Shown here piece by piece: positions 51,741-62,443 of a stretch of 64,000 bases of DNA (its first letter is position 1; each line of letters starts with the position of its first letter). A program made the position numbers and the translations under genes. The notes under the pieces were generated by a model that saw only the letters and a program-made list of their open reading frames with translations, did no database searches and had not been told where the DNA came from. Source of the stretch: Saccharibacillus sp. JS10 (GTDB lineage: Bacteria; Bacillota; Bacilli; Paenibacillales; Paenibacillaceae); assembly GCF_024436065.1 (NCBI RefSeq), contig NZ_JANFNS010000005.1:62001-126000 (forward strand). The letters run 5' to 3'.

Positions 51741-54700
51741 TTAGGTAAAAATCAACTTGACCGTTTTGATCTCGTACGGTTTGAACGTCAAAGATATAGA
51801 GGTACCATCGATCGTTTCTAAAACTTCTCCGTTTTCTTCCAAAGCCCCAGAGATTACCGCTTGCTTGAAACCGTCTTTCCAGTTCAGCGTAACCGATTCC
51901 CGTCCTCCTGCTGATTCATACAGACGCAGGACGACTCCGCTTCCGTCTTCCGCAGGTTTTACCGTATCCAAAATTACATGCTCGCCGGTATACTCGATCA
52001 TCGAAGCCGACGAAGGTCGCTCTCCCGCATGAATATCGCTGCGAATAACCGGAATCTCTTGATTCAGCGCCGCTGCTGCTCGCACCGTATGCGCCTCGAT
52101 CCAGTCGCCTTCATGCGGGTACAGCGAATACGTGAAATCATGTTCGCCCAGATCGGCTTGCGTATCCGGCCATTTCGGCGCCCGAAGTAACGATAAGCGC
52201 ATGGTGCTGCCTTGAATATCGTAGCCGTATTTGCAGTCGTTCAGCAGACTAATTCCGTAACCCCGCTCGGATACGTCGGCAAATCGATGCCCGCAGACCT
52301 CGAATTGCGCTTGTTCCCAGCTTGTATTGCGATGCGTCGGACGTTCCAGCGAACCAAACGGAATTTCATACGTCGCTTTCTCCGTCAAAATATCGACAGG
52401 GAATGCTACTTTCAGCAGTTTGTGCGCTTCATGCCACGACACATGCGTTTTGAAATCGATCCGACGATCATATTTATAAAAGATGACATCTTGCTCGATC
52501 GTCGATTCATTCAATTTCCAGCAGAAACGTAGAATATCGCGTACCCCGCCGGACGCTATCACCGTTTTGCTCAGCAATTCCACTTGACCGGCAGGTTGTT
52601 GTTCGAAACGAGGATCGATATCCCACGCATCCCATTCGGTCGGACGGTCATGGAAAAATTGGAACTGATTAACCGCGGCGCCGGATTGCACGATCTCGCG
52701 CTTGGCTTGTTTGTCGAATAGCGATAAGATTTCGCCAAGTTCTCCGAATTTCACGGTATAATGCGGTGTCTCCCATATATCAGAGAACGTTTTTGGCGCT
52801 GCATTTGCTACTTGCTCAGCTTCGCGCGACCAGATCGTCGTATAGCCCAGTGCCGGAATAGTCGGAATATAGACGCTCCATGTCCCGCTTGCTTCGTCAT
52901 AATCGGATTCCAATAAATTGCCTGCTGCATCATAAATGCTTCGGTTCGCATGATCTTCGATCTGCACTGTCGCGCTGATATTCCAGCCTTGACTGTTGAA
53001 AATCAGGTAAGGCGTTCCTTCGCCTTGTGTATCGATACTTTGCACCAGCGCATCCGTCCCGATCTCTAATCCTCGGCGTCCTTCGGTAAAGACTTCGTCA
53101 TATTCCGCATCCGAGGTCTGATACGTTTCGGTAATCGCCGAACCCGGGATAATATCGTGGAACTGATTCAATAAAATCAATTTCCAACCTTGATGCAAGC
53201 TTTCTAATGCTTCTTGATAACGATCATGTGTATCATGATTGTCCGACTTACCGAATTCCCTATTAGCCAGCACATTCCACAGTTCGGCTTCGCGGTACAA
53301 AATTTCCGCTTTGCGATTGGCGCGTTTGTTATACGCATGGGTCGTATACGTTCCGCGATGCAGCTCCAAATACAGATCGCCGCGCCAAAGCGGAAGATCC
53401 GGCGATGCCTGCGTAATCCCTTCGAAAAATTCAGAAGCGGTTCCGTATCGGCTGCTTGGCTGACCGATCATCAGATCGCTGCGGTCGATATACTCCAACA
53501 TTTCGCGTGTAACCCCGCCGCCCCCGTCACCATGCCCATACAGCAGCATTTGCTGCGTATGTTTGTCTTTTTGACGGTAAGATTGCCAATGTTCGTGTAT
53601 GTCTTTAGGATGCGTATGTTCGTTTACGCCATGATTCAAATACGACAAGATCGGCGTTCCGTCGATCCCTACCCAGTGGAATAGATCGTAAGGAAACACA
53701 TTCGTATCGTTCCAGTTCAGCTTGGTCGTCATGAAATATTCTACGCCGCCATGCTTCAAAATTTGCGGCAGCGACGCGCAATATCCGAACGTATCGGGCA
53801 ACCATTCGATGTGCGAGATTTTGCCGAATTCTTCTTGGTAAAAACGCTGCCCGTACAGCATTTGGCGCATCAGCGATTCGCCGCTTGGGATATTCAGATC
53901 CGGCTCGACCCACATGCCGCCTACCAGTTCCCAGCGTCCTTCTTGAATCCGTGCTTTGACCCGCTCATATAGTTCAGGATCGTTTTGCTTCAAAAAGTCG
54001 AAAAGAATCGGCTGGCTTTGCGTATACAAATAACCCGGATATTCATCCATCAGCGTATCGACGCTAGAGAAGGTTCGGCTTGTTTTGCGTACCGTCTCGC
54101 GTACCGGCCATAGCCACGCAATATCGATATGCGATTGACCGACCATAATCTCTTCGCCTTCTGCGTTGTTGCCGCCGATCTCGCGTACTTGGTTTCGAAG
54201 TGTGTCTTCAATAACCGTAACCGCCGAACCTTCGAGTACTTGTTCTTCACGAAGATTCGTGAATTGATCCATTGCGCTATGTAATTTTTGAAGCAATCGA
54301 ACACGGCGGAAATCCGTCTCCGCCAATAATACCAGTGAATCGCGGATGACCGTCACGGTGTACATGAGACTGCGTACCGGCTCATTCGGCAATACGACCA
54401 GACTTCGTACCGCGGTAATCGGCGGCTTGATCGTCGCTTGTTCATTAAGCGGATCGTAAGGTTCAGGAATAATATCGAACATCTCGATCTCAAGCTCAGG
54501 CCGATGTCCGACTTTATTTAGATCAAGCGTTGCGTAAGTATGATTGTCGTCGATACCTTGATACGACTTGCCGTTCACGCGCAGCAATCCTTCGCCGCCG
54601 GAATCGAATATCAGACCGACGTAGTTCGTATTCCAATCTCCCGGAAGCTCCAAAATGGAACGGAAAAAGTACGTTATGCCGTTCTTGCTTGGAAAAGGAT

Positions 54701-54851
54701 TCAGTTCTTTCCCCTGCGGATAAGGTTCGATCTCGGTATACTGACCGGGAAGCCCATAAGTCGAACGGGTAATCTCCCAATTTTTCCACTCTATTTGTTT
54801 GAGCCACTGACGTTGGGATAATTCTCGGATAAAACGTTTCACACGCTGCAT
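51741..54851 (-). CDS. GH38 alpha-mannosidase
   Basis: 1036 residues, cytoplasmic. Family GH38: an N-terminal beta domain, then the catalytic barrel with zinc ligands in [17 protein letters not shown] (His241, Asp243), the nucleophile Asp353 in [32 protein letters not shown] and [15 protein letters not shown]; then the C-terminal beta-sandwich that closes with [16 protein letters not shown]. Hydrolyses alpha-mannosidic bonds with retention. It starts 7 bases after the GH3 stop, with AAAGGAATGAAGCG before the ATG. Together with GH125 it points to import and breakdown of alpha-mannosides. Confidence 0.95.
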   Translation of the reverse strand: MQRVKRFIRELSQRQWLKQIEWKNWEITRSTYGLPGQYTEIEPYPQGKELNPFPSKNGITYFFRSILELPGDWNTNYVGLIFDSGGEGLLRVNGKSYQGIDDNHTYATLDLNKVGHRPELEIEMFDIIPEPYDPLNEQATIKPPITAVRSLVVLPNEPVRSLMYTVTVIRDSLVLLAETDFRRVRLLQKLHSAMDQFTNLREEQVLEGSAVTVIEDTLRNQVREIGGNNAEGEEIMVGQSHIDIAWLWPVRETVRKTSRTFSSVDTLMDEYPGYLYTQSQPILFDFLKQNDPELYERVKARIQEGRWELVGGMWVEPDLNIPSGESLMRQMLYGQRFYQEEFGKISHIEWLPDTFGYCASLPQILKHGGVEYFMTTKLNWNDTNVFPYDLFHWVGIDGTPILSYLNHGVNEHTHPKDIHEHWQSYRQKDKHTQQMLLYGHGDGGGGVTREMLEYIDRSDLMIGQPSSRYGTASEFFEGITQASPDLPLWRGDLYLELHRGTYTTHAYNKRANRKAEILYREAELWNVLANREFGKSDNHDTHDRYQEALESLHQGWKLILLNQFHDIIPGSAITETYQTSDAEYDEVFTEGRRGLEIGTDALVQSIDTQGEGTPYLIFNSQGWNISATVQIEDHANRSIYDAAGNLLESDYDEASGTWSVYIPTIPALGYTTIWSREAEQVANAAPKTFSDIWETPHYTVKFGELGEILSLFDKQAKREIVQSGAAVNQFQFFHDRPTEWDAWDIDPRFEQQPAGQVELLSKTVIASGGVRDILRFCWKLNESTIEQDVIFYKYDRRIDFKTHVSWHEAHKLLKVAFPVDILTEKATYEIPFGSLERPTHRNTSWEQAQFEVCGHRFADVSERGYGISLLNDCKYGYDIQGSTMRLSLLRAPKWPDTQADLGEHDFTYSLYPHEGDWIEAHTVRAAAALNQEIPVIRSDIHAGERPSSASMIEYTGEHVILDTVKPAEDGSGVVLRLYESAGGRESVTLNWKDGFKQAVISGALEENGEVLETIDGTSISLTFKPYEIKTVKLIFT

Positions 54852-54858
54852 CGTCGCT

Positions 54859-57207
54859 TCATTCCTTTCCGACTGTAAAATGAATAGATTGTGTATCTTG
54901 TACGTGACGTCCGACTTTGATGATGAAAGATCCCGGTTCGATCACCGGAATGTAATCGACGCCGATATAACGCAGTTGCTCTGCGCCGATCTCAAAAGTA
55001 ACGGTCTGACTTTCCCCCGGTTCCAACCACACTTTTTGGAATCCTTTTAATTCATTTGCCGGACGGGTGATCTGGCTCACCACATCGGAGATATACCACT
55101 GCACGGTCTCGGCTCCTGCTTGCTGCCCGGTATTGGTAATATTCACGGTCGCCGTAACGTTCTTATTGGCTTCAAGCTGCTGAATCGACAATTGATCCGA
55201 CGAAATTTGAAGGTCTGAATAGTCAAAAGACGTATAGCTCAGCCCATAGCCGAACGGATATTGCGGCTTGGAATCACTCTCTAAATATCTTTTGCCGCGC
55301 GAGCGCTTGCCCAGATAATGGACCGGAAGTTGACCGACATGTTTCGGAATCGAAATGGTAAGTCGTCCCGAAGGATTCACATCGCCGAACAGAATGTCTG
55401 CGATGGCATGACCGCCTTCTTGACCCGGATACCAGGCTTGCAGCAGCGCAGCAATATGTTCTTCCACCCACGGTTCGGCTACTGGACGTCCGCCGATATA
55501 GATCACAACCATCGGCTTGCCTTGCGCGGCGGCGTGGACTTCGCGAATCAGATCCAGTTGTACCCCTGACAATTCCAAGGTCATGCGGTCAATGCCTTCG
55601 CCGCAGTCCATCTCGCTGACGTCTTCATCCGTCACTTTCGAAGCCCCGGTACGCAGATCGATTGTGCCTTCCCCAAAGTCACGGGCGCTGGAACCGCCCA
55701 TTACCAACACAACAGCGTCCGCTTGCGAAGCAATCTGCGTCGCGGATTCGAATCCTTCGCGTGATTCGCCGCGAATCCGGCAGCCCGGCGCGTATAACAC
55801 GCGCTCCTCGCCCAAGCGAGCTTTTAGACCGCGCAGCACGGTCGTCACGCTGCCTTCGGGCTGCGGCGATGTATAATCGCCGAGCTGGTTGTACCCTCGG
55901 TCCGCATTGGGACCGATGACCGCTACTTTGCCGATATTTTTCGGCAAAGGCAGTACCGCTCCGTCGTTCTTGAGCAGAACGACGCTTTCCGCAGCCAGCT
56001 GACGAGCAAGCTGTACATGCTCGTCGCAGCCGATGATATCGGCTGCCCGCTGGCTATCCGCGTACGGGCGTTCGAACAGCCCGAGCCGGAATTTGAGCTG
56101 GAGTACGCGCAATACCGCGCGATCCAGCACTTCCGCCTCTAGCTCTCCGCTTTCATACGCCGACAGAAGATGTCGGCTGAACATCTCCCCCGACATCTCC
56201 ATATCGATGCCGGCACGCAGCGCTTGCAGCGCGGCGTCTTGACCGTCTTCGGCGGTATCGTGACCGCTTGCCAACATATCGATTGCGCCGCAATCGGTGA
56301 TGACCAGCCCATCGAAGCCCCATTCCTCACGCAAAATGCCATCGAGCAGACGCTGGCTCGTCGTGCAAGGGACGCCGTCGATTTCGTTATACGCCGGCAT
56401 CACGGAAGCCGCTCCGGCTTTGATCGCTTGTTGGAACGGATACAAATCCATCTCGATCAATTCGCGCCAGCCCATCGAGACAGGCCCGGCATTACGACCG
56501 CCTTCGGAACTTCCGTATCCGACGAAATGCTTGAGCGTCGCCGCTACTGCGTCGCCTTTGCTTAAATCTTCGCCTTGCAGCCCTTGCACCGAAGCGACTG
56601 CCATTTCGCCAATCAGAAAAGGATCTTCGCCGAAACATTCTTCGGTCCTGCCCCAACGCGGGTCGCGTACCACGTCAAGCACTGGCGAATACGTCACTGC
56701 TCCGCCTTGCGCCCGCGTCTCCGCCGCTACCGCCCGGCACATTTGGCGGTACAATTCCACGTTCCAGGTGCTGCCGATCGCAAGCGGCACGGGATATACC
56801 GTCGCGCCGATTGCCATATGACCGTGCGAACATTCTTCGCCGATCAGCAGCGGAATGCCTAGACGCGAATGTTCGACGGCATAACGCTGAATCTCATTCA
56901 CGGCTTCCGCGCCTTCGGCTGACGATAACCCTGTTGCAAGCGTTACGCCTGTCCACGGATCGGCGCGAAGCGTTCCGTAAAGCGAACCGATATCGCCTTG
57001 TTTCACTTGTTCTTTGAACGTTTCGGTTAATACGGCTTTGCCTTGCTCATTGGAGTAGGTCGTCCAACCGAACGGCTGAATCAATTGACCGACTTTTTCA
57101 CGCGGCGTCATCGCGGCAAGCAACTGATGTGCACGCTCTTTCGCGCTAAGCTCGGCGTTCATCCAAGATGCGGCTTTGGCGCTTTCTGTCATTGTCCGCT
57201 TCGTCAT
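54859..57207 (-). CDS. GH3 beta-glycosidase
   Basis: 782 residues, cytoplasmic, no signal peptide. GH3 N-terminal barrel with LIGEECSHGHMAIGATVYPV, AATLKHFVGYG and the nucleophile Asp305 in DGLVITDCGAIDM; alpha/beta sandwich domain with SVVLLKNDGAVLPLPKNIGK and VVLVMGGSSARDFGEGTIDL; a C-terminal fibronectin-III-like domain (VNITNTGQQAGAETVQWYIS). Best fit is beta-glucosidase or beta-xylosidase; specificity is open. AAGGAGGTCTGCCCAGC precedes the ATG. First enzyme of the operon after the two permease genes. Confidence 0.92.
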   Translation of the reverse strand: MTKRTMTESAKAASWMNAELSAKERAHQLLAAMTPREKVGQLIQPFGWTTYSNEQGKAVLTETFKEQVKQGDIGSLYGTLRADPWTGVTLATGLSSAEGAEAVNEIQRYAVEHSRLGIPLLIGEECSHGHMAIGATVYPVPLAIGSTWNVELYRQMCRAVAAETRAQGGAVTYSPVLDVVRDPRWGRTEECFGEDPFLIGEMAVASVQGLQGEDLSKGDAVAATLKHFVGYGSSEGGRNAGPVSMGWRELIEMDLYPFQQAIKAGAASVMPAYNEIDGVPCTTSQRLLDGILREEWGFDGLVITDCGAIDMLASGHDTAEDGQDAALQALRAGIDMEMSGEMFSRHLLSAYESGELEAEVLDRAVLRVLQLKFRLGLFERPYADSQRAADIIGCDEHVQLARQLAAESVVLLKNDGAVLPLPKNIGKVAVIGPNADRGYNQLGDYTSPQPEGSVTTVLRGLKARLGEERVLYAPGCRIRGESREGFESATQIASQADAVVLVMGGSSARDFGEGTIDLRTGASKVTDEDVSEMDCGEGIDRMTLELSGVQLDLIREVHAAAQGKPMVVIYIGGRPVAEPWVEEHIAALLQAWYPGQEGGHAIADILFGDVNPSGRLTISIPKHVGQLPVHYLGKRSRGKRYLESDSKPQYPFGYGLSYTSFDYSDLQISSDQLSIQQLEANKNVTATVNITNTGQQAGAETVQWYISDVVSQITRPANELKGFQKVWLEPGESQTVTFEIGAEQLRYIGVDYIPVIEPGSFIIKVGRHVQDTQSIHFTVGKE

Positions 57208-57260
57208 GCTGGGCAGACCTCCTTATGATTACATCGTTTTTTTAAAGCAAAGGGATTGCC

Positions 57261-58202
57261 TTACTCTTTCACCGCGCCAAGCGTCAAACCCTGCACGAAA
57301 TACCGTTGGAAAAACGGATAAGCGAAAATGATTGGCAACGTCGCCAGTACGACCATCGCCATACGCGCCGTATCTTGCGGCAACGATTGCATCGCCGCCA
57401 TGCTGATATTCGCGTTAGACGAATTTTGCTGGATAAACTGCATACTCGATTCGATCCGCATCAGCATCGATTGGAGCGGAACCAGATTCGGATTATCGAT
57501 ATAGAGCAACGCATTAAACCAATCGTTCCAGTATCCCAATGTACTGAACAATCCGATCGTCGCAAGACCCGGAAGGGATAGCGGTACAATGATTTTGAAG
57601 AAAATACGGAACTCGCCTGCTCCGTCGATTTTGCCCGATTCGATCAAAGCATCCGGTACGCTTGTACTGTAAAATGTCCGCAAGATCATGACGTAGAAGG
57701 CGTTCATCGCCAGCGGTAAGATAAGTGCCCAGATACTATTTTTGAGTCCAAGCAATTGCGCGACGATCATGTAAGTCGGAATCATCCCGCCATTGAACAA
57801 CATAGTCAAAATCGCGAAGATCGAGAAAAACCGACGGTACCGGAAACTTTTTCTTGATACGGCATACGCGTATAACGCAATCATGATCAGACTGATTGCG
57901 GTTCCGATCAATGTGACCAGAATCGTGACGCCATAAGCGCGAAGCAGCGTATCCCCGCTTTCAAAAATGTACCGGTACGCTTCCAAGCTCCATTGGGACG
58001 GAATCAATCGATACCCTTCGCTTGCGAGCACGCTCTCGTCAGTCAACGAGATGATGACGACAAATACGAACGGGAAAACACAAGCTAATGCGAAAATCCC
58101 GGCGATTAGATTAAATATAAGGTTCCAGCCCGGCGTGATCCGGTGAAAATCGCGAGGTTTTCGCGTTTTTTTGGCTTTATTGGTGTCTCTAGTCATTTGC
58201 AT
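57261..58202 (-). CDS. carbohydrate ABC transporter permease (LplC-type)
   Basis: 313 residues, six membrane segments. N-terminal basic head, LIAGIFALACVFPFVFVVII as first segment, TILVTLIGTAISLIMIALYAY, and the MalG-type EAA loop for ATPase contact in LIESGKIDGAGEFRIFFKII (about 205-224), ending in QRYFVQGLTLGAVKE as is usual for this subfamily. AAAGGAGGACCTTACG supports the ATG at 58202. The pair with the upstream permease forms the channel; no ATPase gene is present, so a shared MsmX-like ATPase must serve it. Confidence 0.93.
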   Translation of the reverse strand: MQMTRDTNKAKKTRKPRDFHRITPGWNLIFNLIAGIFALACVFPFVFVVIISLTDESVLASEGYRLIPSQWSLEAYRYIFESGDTLLRAYGVTILVTLIGTAISLIMIALYAYAVSRKSFRYRRFFSIFAILTMLFNGGMIPTYMIVAQLLGLKNSIWALILPLAMNAFYVMILRTFYSTSVPDALIESGKIDGAGEFRIFFKIIVPLSLPGLATIGLFSTLGYWNDWFNALLYIDNPNLVPLQSMLMRIESSMQFIQQNSSNANISMAAMQSLPQDTARMAMVVLATLPIIFAYPFFQRYFVQGLTLGAVKE

Positions 58203-58235
58203 CGTAAGGTCCTCCTTTTTCAAAAAACTATAGTT

Positions 58236-59165
58236 CTAGAACAACGCGCTGTCTTTGTCGACTCGGCGTACGACATAGTTGGAGATTATAACCAAAACAA
58301 AGCCGACGATCGATTGATATAGCCCTGCCGCCGCGCTCATGCCAATCTCGCCTGTCGTCATCAGACCGCGATAGACATACGTATCGATAACGTTCGTAAC
58401 CGAATACAACGTCCCGGAGTCCCTAGGCACTTGATAAAACAATCCGAAATCCGCATAAAAGATTTTGCCGACCGCAAGCAGCGTCATAATCGTCATGATC
58501 GGTGCCAGCATCGGAATCGTAATCCGGCGAATCTGTTGCCATTTGCTCGCTCCGTCGATCATTGCCGCTTCGTATAACGATTTGTCGATCCCTAAGATTG
58601 CCGCCAAATAAACGACACTGCTATATCCGATCGTTTTCCATAGATTGACGATAATCAGAATGTACGGCCAATACTGCGCTTCCGAATACCATTGAATCGG
58701 ATTGACGCCGAACCATCCAAGAATTTGATTGAGCAAGCCGCGATCCATACTCAGGAAGCTAAATACGAAGTACCCGACAATAACCCAAGACAAGAAATAC
58801 GGTAAAAACATCCCGGTCTGATACAATTTCGATAACCTGCGGTTGACCAGCTCGGACAAAATAATCGCCAGCAATACCGAGAAAACTAAGCCCAAAATGA
58901 TAAACGCGAGATTGTAAAGGAGCGTGTTTCGCGTAATCGTAAAAGCATCATCGGTACTGAACAGAAATTTGAAGTTGTCCCAGCCGACCCATTCGCTCCG
59001 GAAAATACTCGCCCAGAATCCGTCACGGCTAAATCGATATTCTTTGAACGCTACGACCGTTCCCGCAAGCGGCAAATACGAAAAGAAGAAAAACCAGATC
59101 GTACCCGGCAGCACCATAAACAGCAACGCTTTGTTGCGATTGATATTTTTGAAAAAGTTTCGCAT
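58236..59165 (-). CDS. carbohydrate ABC transporter permease (LplB-type)
   Basis: 309 residues, six membrane segments. ALLFMVLPGTIWFFFFSYLP start, GTVVAFKEYRFSRDGFWASI loop, IILGLVFSVLLAIILSELV, and the EAA loop LYEAAMIDGASKWQQIRRIT (about 200-219). It ends VVRRVDKDSALF, typical of LplB/YteP-like permeases. GAAGGAGGAAGGCTGAGT precedes the ATG. A terminator-like hairpin lies between the binding-protein gene and this gene. Confidence 0.93.
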   Translation of the reverse strand: MRNFFKNINRNKALLFMVLPGTIWFFFFSYLPLAGTVVAFKEYRFSRDGFWASIFRSEWVGWDNFKFLFSTDDAFTITRNTLLYNLAFIILGLVFSVLLAIILSELVNRRLSKLYQTGMFLPYFLSWVIVGYFVFSFLSMDRGLLNQILGWFGVNPIQWYSEAQYWPYILIIVNLWKTIGYSSVVYLAAILGIDKSLYEAAMIDGASKWQQIRRITIPMLAPIMTIMTLLAVGKIFYADFGLFYQVPRDSGTLYSVTNVIDTYVYRGLMTTGEIGMSAAAGLYQSIVGFVLVIISNYVVRRVDKDSALF

Positions 59166-59185
59166 ACTCAGCCTTCCTCCTTCTT

Positions 59186-59219
59186 AAAAAAGATCGGGCG
59201 ACCCTGCTTCGCCCGATCC
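59186..59219 (-). terminator. intra-operon attenuating terminator
   Basis: On the minus strand GATCGGGCG and CGCCCGATC form a perfect stem with a 16-base loop and run into TTTTTT. It stands between the binding-protein gene and the permease genes and should reduce expression of the latter. Confidence 0.8.
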
Positions 59220-59239
59220 TGCCTTTTATTCCTTACGTC

Positions 59240-60721
59240 TTACTTGCCGTTTTCTGCTTTCCACGCGTCAAGTTGCGTCTGCGCTTCTGCCATGACTTTA
59301 TCGAGACCGGCTTGATTGAACTTTTCAATCGCTTGCGGCAAGTACGTCTCTGGATCGACTGTACCGGTCATCAGCGAAGACCAGAATTGTTCTTTGACGT
59401 TTTGCACCGCAGCCAGTTCACTGGACACGCTTTTCGGATCAAAGTTGAAGCTCAAAATCGGTGAATTGACACCGGATTCGTTAAAGGTTTTGAACTCGTC
59501 CCATTTGTTATCCGGGTCATTCGGGTTCAGATAAAGCAGCATGTTGTTACCGAGCGAATACGAAGGCATATCATAGTTTTTCGACTCTGGCAGATTTTCT
59601 AACCGATTGTCGGCAGTCTTGTTGTAATGCGTACCTTCGATACCCGAATCGACCATATTACGTAGAGCCGGATCGGTATTCAGCAAGTTCAAGAACTCCA
59701 TCGCTTTTTCAGGATATTCAGAGTTTGCCGAGATTGCCATCATCGAACCTTGTACCGAGTTGTTCGTGATAATCGGATCACTTGCTGGCGTCGAAGTGAT
59801 CGGATAGCCGCTGCTTGCCGACCAGACGTTATCTGCGAACGGCTGCGTTTGCGCACGGTCGAGTAACCATTTGCCCGAAGTACCCAGATCGGATGTCGAA
59901 CCCGTTGTCGCTGCTTCCGGCGCGATATAACCCGCTTGGTAATACTTACGCATCGTCGTTAAAGCTTCTTTCATTTCCGGCGTTTCGAGTACGTTCACGA
60001 TCTTGTAATCGGTCGTATCCAGCTTTACTGCCATTGGCAAGTTCTGAATGACATAATCGTAAGGCACATAAGGGATATAGTTTTTGTCCATCGCGAACGG
60101 CGTAATATCCGGTGCTTTTTCTTTGATTGTTTTGAGCAATGGCTCCAAACTATCGAGCGTACGAACATCACTTGTATCCATTTTGTATTCGTCGATCAAA
60201 TTCTGATTGAAGCGCCATACTTCTTGTTGCGGCAATTCTTTGTTCGCTGGAATCGCGTAATTATGCCCGTCTACTTTTGATCCTTCGAGGAAAGCGGGAT
60301 CAATCGTATTTTTCAGGTCTTTACCGTATTCATCGATCAGCGAATCCAATTCCAGGAACGCGCCTTTGCGGGCATTTTGTACATAATCGAATCCACCTGA
60401 CGAGGTGAACATGATATCCATCGGCTCGCCGGAAGCGACCATCACTTGCATTTTTTGCTGATAATCGCCCCAATCAATCATCTTCATCGTGACCGTGGCA
60501 CCGATTTTTTCAGTGGTATATTTGCTGACTTCGCTCATGACTGTATTCACATCTTTTTGCGGGGTTCCGATGGTGTACCAAATTAACTCAACCGGTTTCT
60601 CCGGCGTGCCTTCGCCGCCCGAAGCCGCATTGCCGCCTCCGCCGCCACACCCCGAAAGTACGACACTTAACGCGGTTAAAGCCGTGATTGCAAGCGAAAA
60701 TCTTTTTTTGCTTTTTCCCAT
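59240..60721 (-). CDS. extracellular solute-binding lipoprotein (LplA-type)
   Basis: 493 residues. Lipoprotein signal ALTALSVVLSGCGGGGG (Cys at about 26), then a family-1 type two-lobed binding fold: LIWYTIGTPQKDVNTVMSEV, MKMIDWGDYQQKMQVMVASG, DIMFTSSGGFDYVQNARKGA, FLELDSLIDEYGKDL and NSEYPEKAMEFLNLLNTDPA. It captures the oligosaccharide outside the membrane and delivers it to the two permeases. GAGGAGGGTCTATTTT precedes the ATG. First gene of the operon; a cre-like site lies upstream and the YesM/YesN-like pair is encoded just before it. Confidence 0.93.
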   Translation of the reverse strand: MGKSKKRFSLAITALTALSVVLSGCGGGGGNAASGGEGTPEKPVELIWYTIGTPQKDVNTVMSEVSKYTTEKIGATVTMKMIDWGDYQQKMQVMVASGEPMDIMFTSSGGFDYVQNARKGAFLELDSLIDEYGKDLKNTIDPAFLEGSKVDGHNYAIPANKELPQQEVWRFNQNLIDEYKMDTSDVRTLDSLEPLLKTIKEKAPDITPFAMDKNYIPYVPYDYVIQNLPMAVKLDTTDYKIVNVLETPEMKEALTTMRKYYQAGYIAPEAATTGSTSDLGTSGKWLLDRAQTQPFADNVWSASSGYPITSTPASDPIITNNSVQGSMMAISANSEYPEKAMEFLNLLNTDPALRNMVDSGIEGTHYNKTADNRLENLPESKNYDMPSYSLGNNMLLYLNPNDPDNKWDEFKTFNESGVNSPILSFNFDPKSVSSELAAVQNVKEQFWSSLMTGTVDPETYLPQAIEKFNQAGLDKVMAEAQTQLDAWKAENGK

Positions 60722-60775
60722 AAAATAGACCCTCCTCTGATGAAATGATTATTTGTTTATCCTCACTCTAAATCA

Positions 60776-60789
60776 TGTAAGCACTTTCA
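60776..60789 (-). promoter_or_regulatory. cre-like site before the glycan operon
   Basis: TGTAAGCACTTTCA differs from the palindromic cre form TGTAAGCGCTTTCA at one base of the central CG. It lies 55 bases before the start of the binding-protein gene, so CcpA repression is plausible. Confidence 0.45.
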
Positions 60790-60823
60790 AAAAGAAGTGA
60801 AAATCAAGAAGTATAGGTACAAA

Positions 60824-60853
60824 ATAAAGAAAAGACCGCTAAAAAAGCGATCT
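60824..60853 (-). terminator. terminator of the sensor-regulator operon
   Basis: On the minus strand AGATCGCT and AGCGGTCT (one G-T pair) enclose TTTTT and are followed by TTTTCTTTATTTTG. Confidence 0.7.
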
Positions 60854-60922
60854 CTTCCATGAAAAAGAAAACTAAGTTTACATGAAAATAACGTAAATCT
60901 AACAAAATATTTTCATCTTATT

Positions 60923-62443
60923 TTATTGGAGCGTTTTGTATTCGGTAGGAGAAATCCCGACATATTTTCGAAATTGTTTGTAAAAATAACCGGTTTCCCA
61001 ATAGCCTACGCTACGTGAAATATCTTGTACTTTTTCACTGGTTGTCCGTAATTTTTCTTTGGCACGTTCGATCCGGTATTTGTTCAAATAATCGGTGAAC
61101 GTCTCGCCAATTTCTTTATGGAAAAGTTGCCCCAGGTAAACGGGATGGATATGGTACTGCGCGCCTAGCATTTTCAGCGACAATTCTTCGCCGTAATGTG
61201 CCGCTACATGCCCCAGAACTTGCTGCACAACGGGGCTTCGTGTATCTCGGCTGAGTAGCGCGATCGTTTCTTCGGCAGCGTATTGGATCGCTTCGAGTAA
61301 CTCTTCGCGATACGAAGCGCTGCGGATACGTTCAATCATCTGCAAAAACAAATCGCCGTCTTCTTCGCGCTTCACTTCTCTAAGCACCACGCGAAAATCG
61401 GAACAAATCCCCAGAGCAATATTTTGCAATTCGCTTGGGGTCATTCCTTCGGCTTGACTTAACTCAGCAAAGTCTTTGTTAATCTGCTCTTTTAACTGCT
61501 GTTGATCCCGAGCTAAGATCAGCCGCGCATATTCGCGGTTCAGACTTGCTTTTAACGTGCCAACGGTCTCTGTTTCGGCAGAAGTCGCAGCCGGCGTATA
61601 TTCAAATACTTTACGGTGAGGGTCGACAAGCGCATATTCCAGAGCTTTTTTGGCTTCGGAACGGCTTGTTGAACCATGCTGCGCCTTGCAGCCGATTGTA
61701 CCGATCCCGATTCGCAGCTCTTCATCTTGGAACGTATGCACGACATGGTTTGCGATATGTAGCAATCGTTGAGGATGTTCATGTTCATGCAAAGATACAA
61801 TGATCGCGACATCGCCGTCGAGATCTCGAAAAACAGTGCAGAATCTTTCATCACGCAGACTTTGCTCGACTTGTTGCGCCAAAGTAAAGTTATCTTCAAC
61901 TGTCCGCACCATCAACACGCCAAGCTTGGGCAAATCGATCGAAATACCCAGCAACTGCGTACGTTCCGCGAATTCGGTTTGCGAGATGTCTCCCGTTAAC
62001 CAACGATGCAAAATATTATCTCGAATAATCTGGGCTCCTAGCGCATCGAATTTTTCTTCGCGCTCGGCTCGGTTCAGTTTTTCCGTTACATTGTTCAATG
62101 TCGACTCCAGTTCTTCGATATTGATCGGCTTGAGCAAATAATTTTCGATCCCAAGCTGCATGCCTTCTTTGAGATAATCGAATTCGTTGAAGCCGCTCAA
62201 AATGATTACTTTCAAGCCCGGCTGAAATTGTCTGACGCGGCGAATCAATTGCAATCCGGTCATGACCGGCATCGAAATATCGGTGACTAACAAATGAACG
62301 TCCATACGCTGCAACATTTGCAAAGCTTCTTCGCCGTCTTGCGCGCTGCCTACAACTTGCAAATCAAAAGATGCCCAGTCTAAAATATCGACCAAGCCTT
62401 CCGTAATAAACGGTTCGTCATCGACCAACAATACGTTGTACAT
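60923..62443 (-). CDS. AraC-type response regulator (YesN-like)
   Basis: 506 residues. Receiver domain: VLLVDDEPFITEGLVDILDW, phospho-acceptor in VHLLVTDISMPVMTGL (about 55), VIILSGFNEFDYLKEG and YLLKPINIEEL. A central region of about 270 residues has no clear motif. The C-terminal 100 residues form an AraC double helix-turn-helix: LSLKMLGAQYHIHPVYLGQL, FHKEIGETFTDYLNKYRIER, VQDISRSVGYWETGYFYKQF, RKYVGISPTEYKTLQ. AAAAGGAGGCACAGC supports the ATG at 62443, inside the end of the kinase gene (26-base overlap). It should activate the binding-protein operon. Confidence 0.93.
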   Translation of the reverse strand: MYNVLLVDDEPFITEGLVDILDWASFDLQVVGSAQDGEEALQMLQRMDVHLLVTDISMPVMTGLQLIRRVRQFQPGLKVIILSGFNEFDYLKEGMQLGIENYLLKPINIEELESTLNNVTEKLNRAEREEKFDALGAQIIRDNILHRWLTGDISQTEFAERTQLLGISIDLPKLGVLMVRTVEDNFTLAQQVEQSLRDERFCTVFRDLDGDVAIIVSLHEHEHPQRLLHIANHVVHTFQDEELRIGIGTIGCKAQHGSTSRSEAKKALEYALVDPHRKVFEYTPAATSAETETVGTLKASLNREYARLILARDQQQLKEQINKDFAELSQAEGMTPSELQNIALGICSDFRVVLREVKREEDGDLFLQMIERIRSASYREELLEAIQYAAEETIALLSRDTRSPVVQQVLGHVAAHYGEELSLKMLGAQYHIHPVYLGQLFHKEIGETFTDYLNKYRIERAKEKLRTTSEKVQDISRSVGYWETGYFYKQFRKYVGISPTEYKTLQ

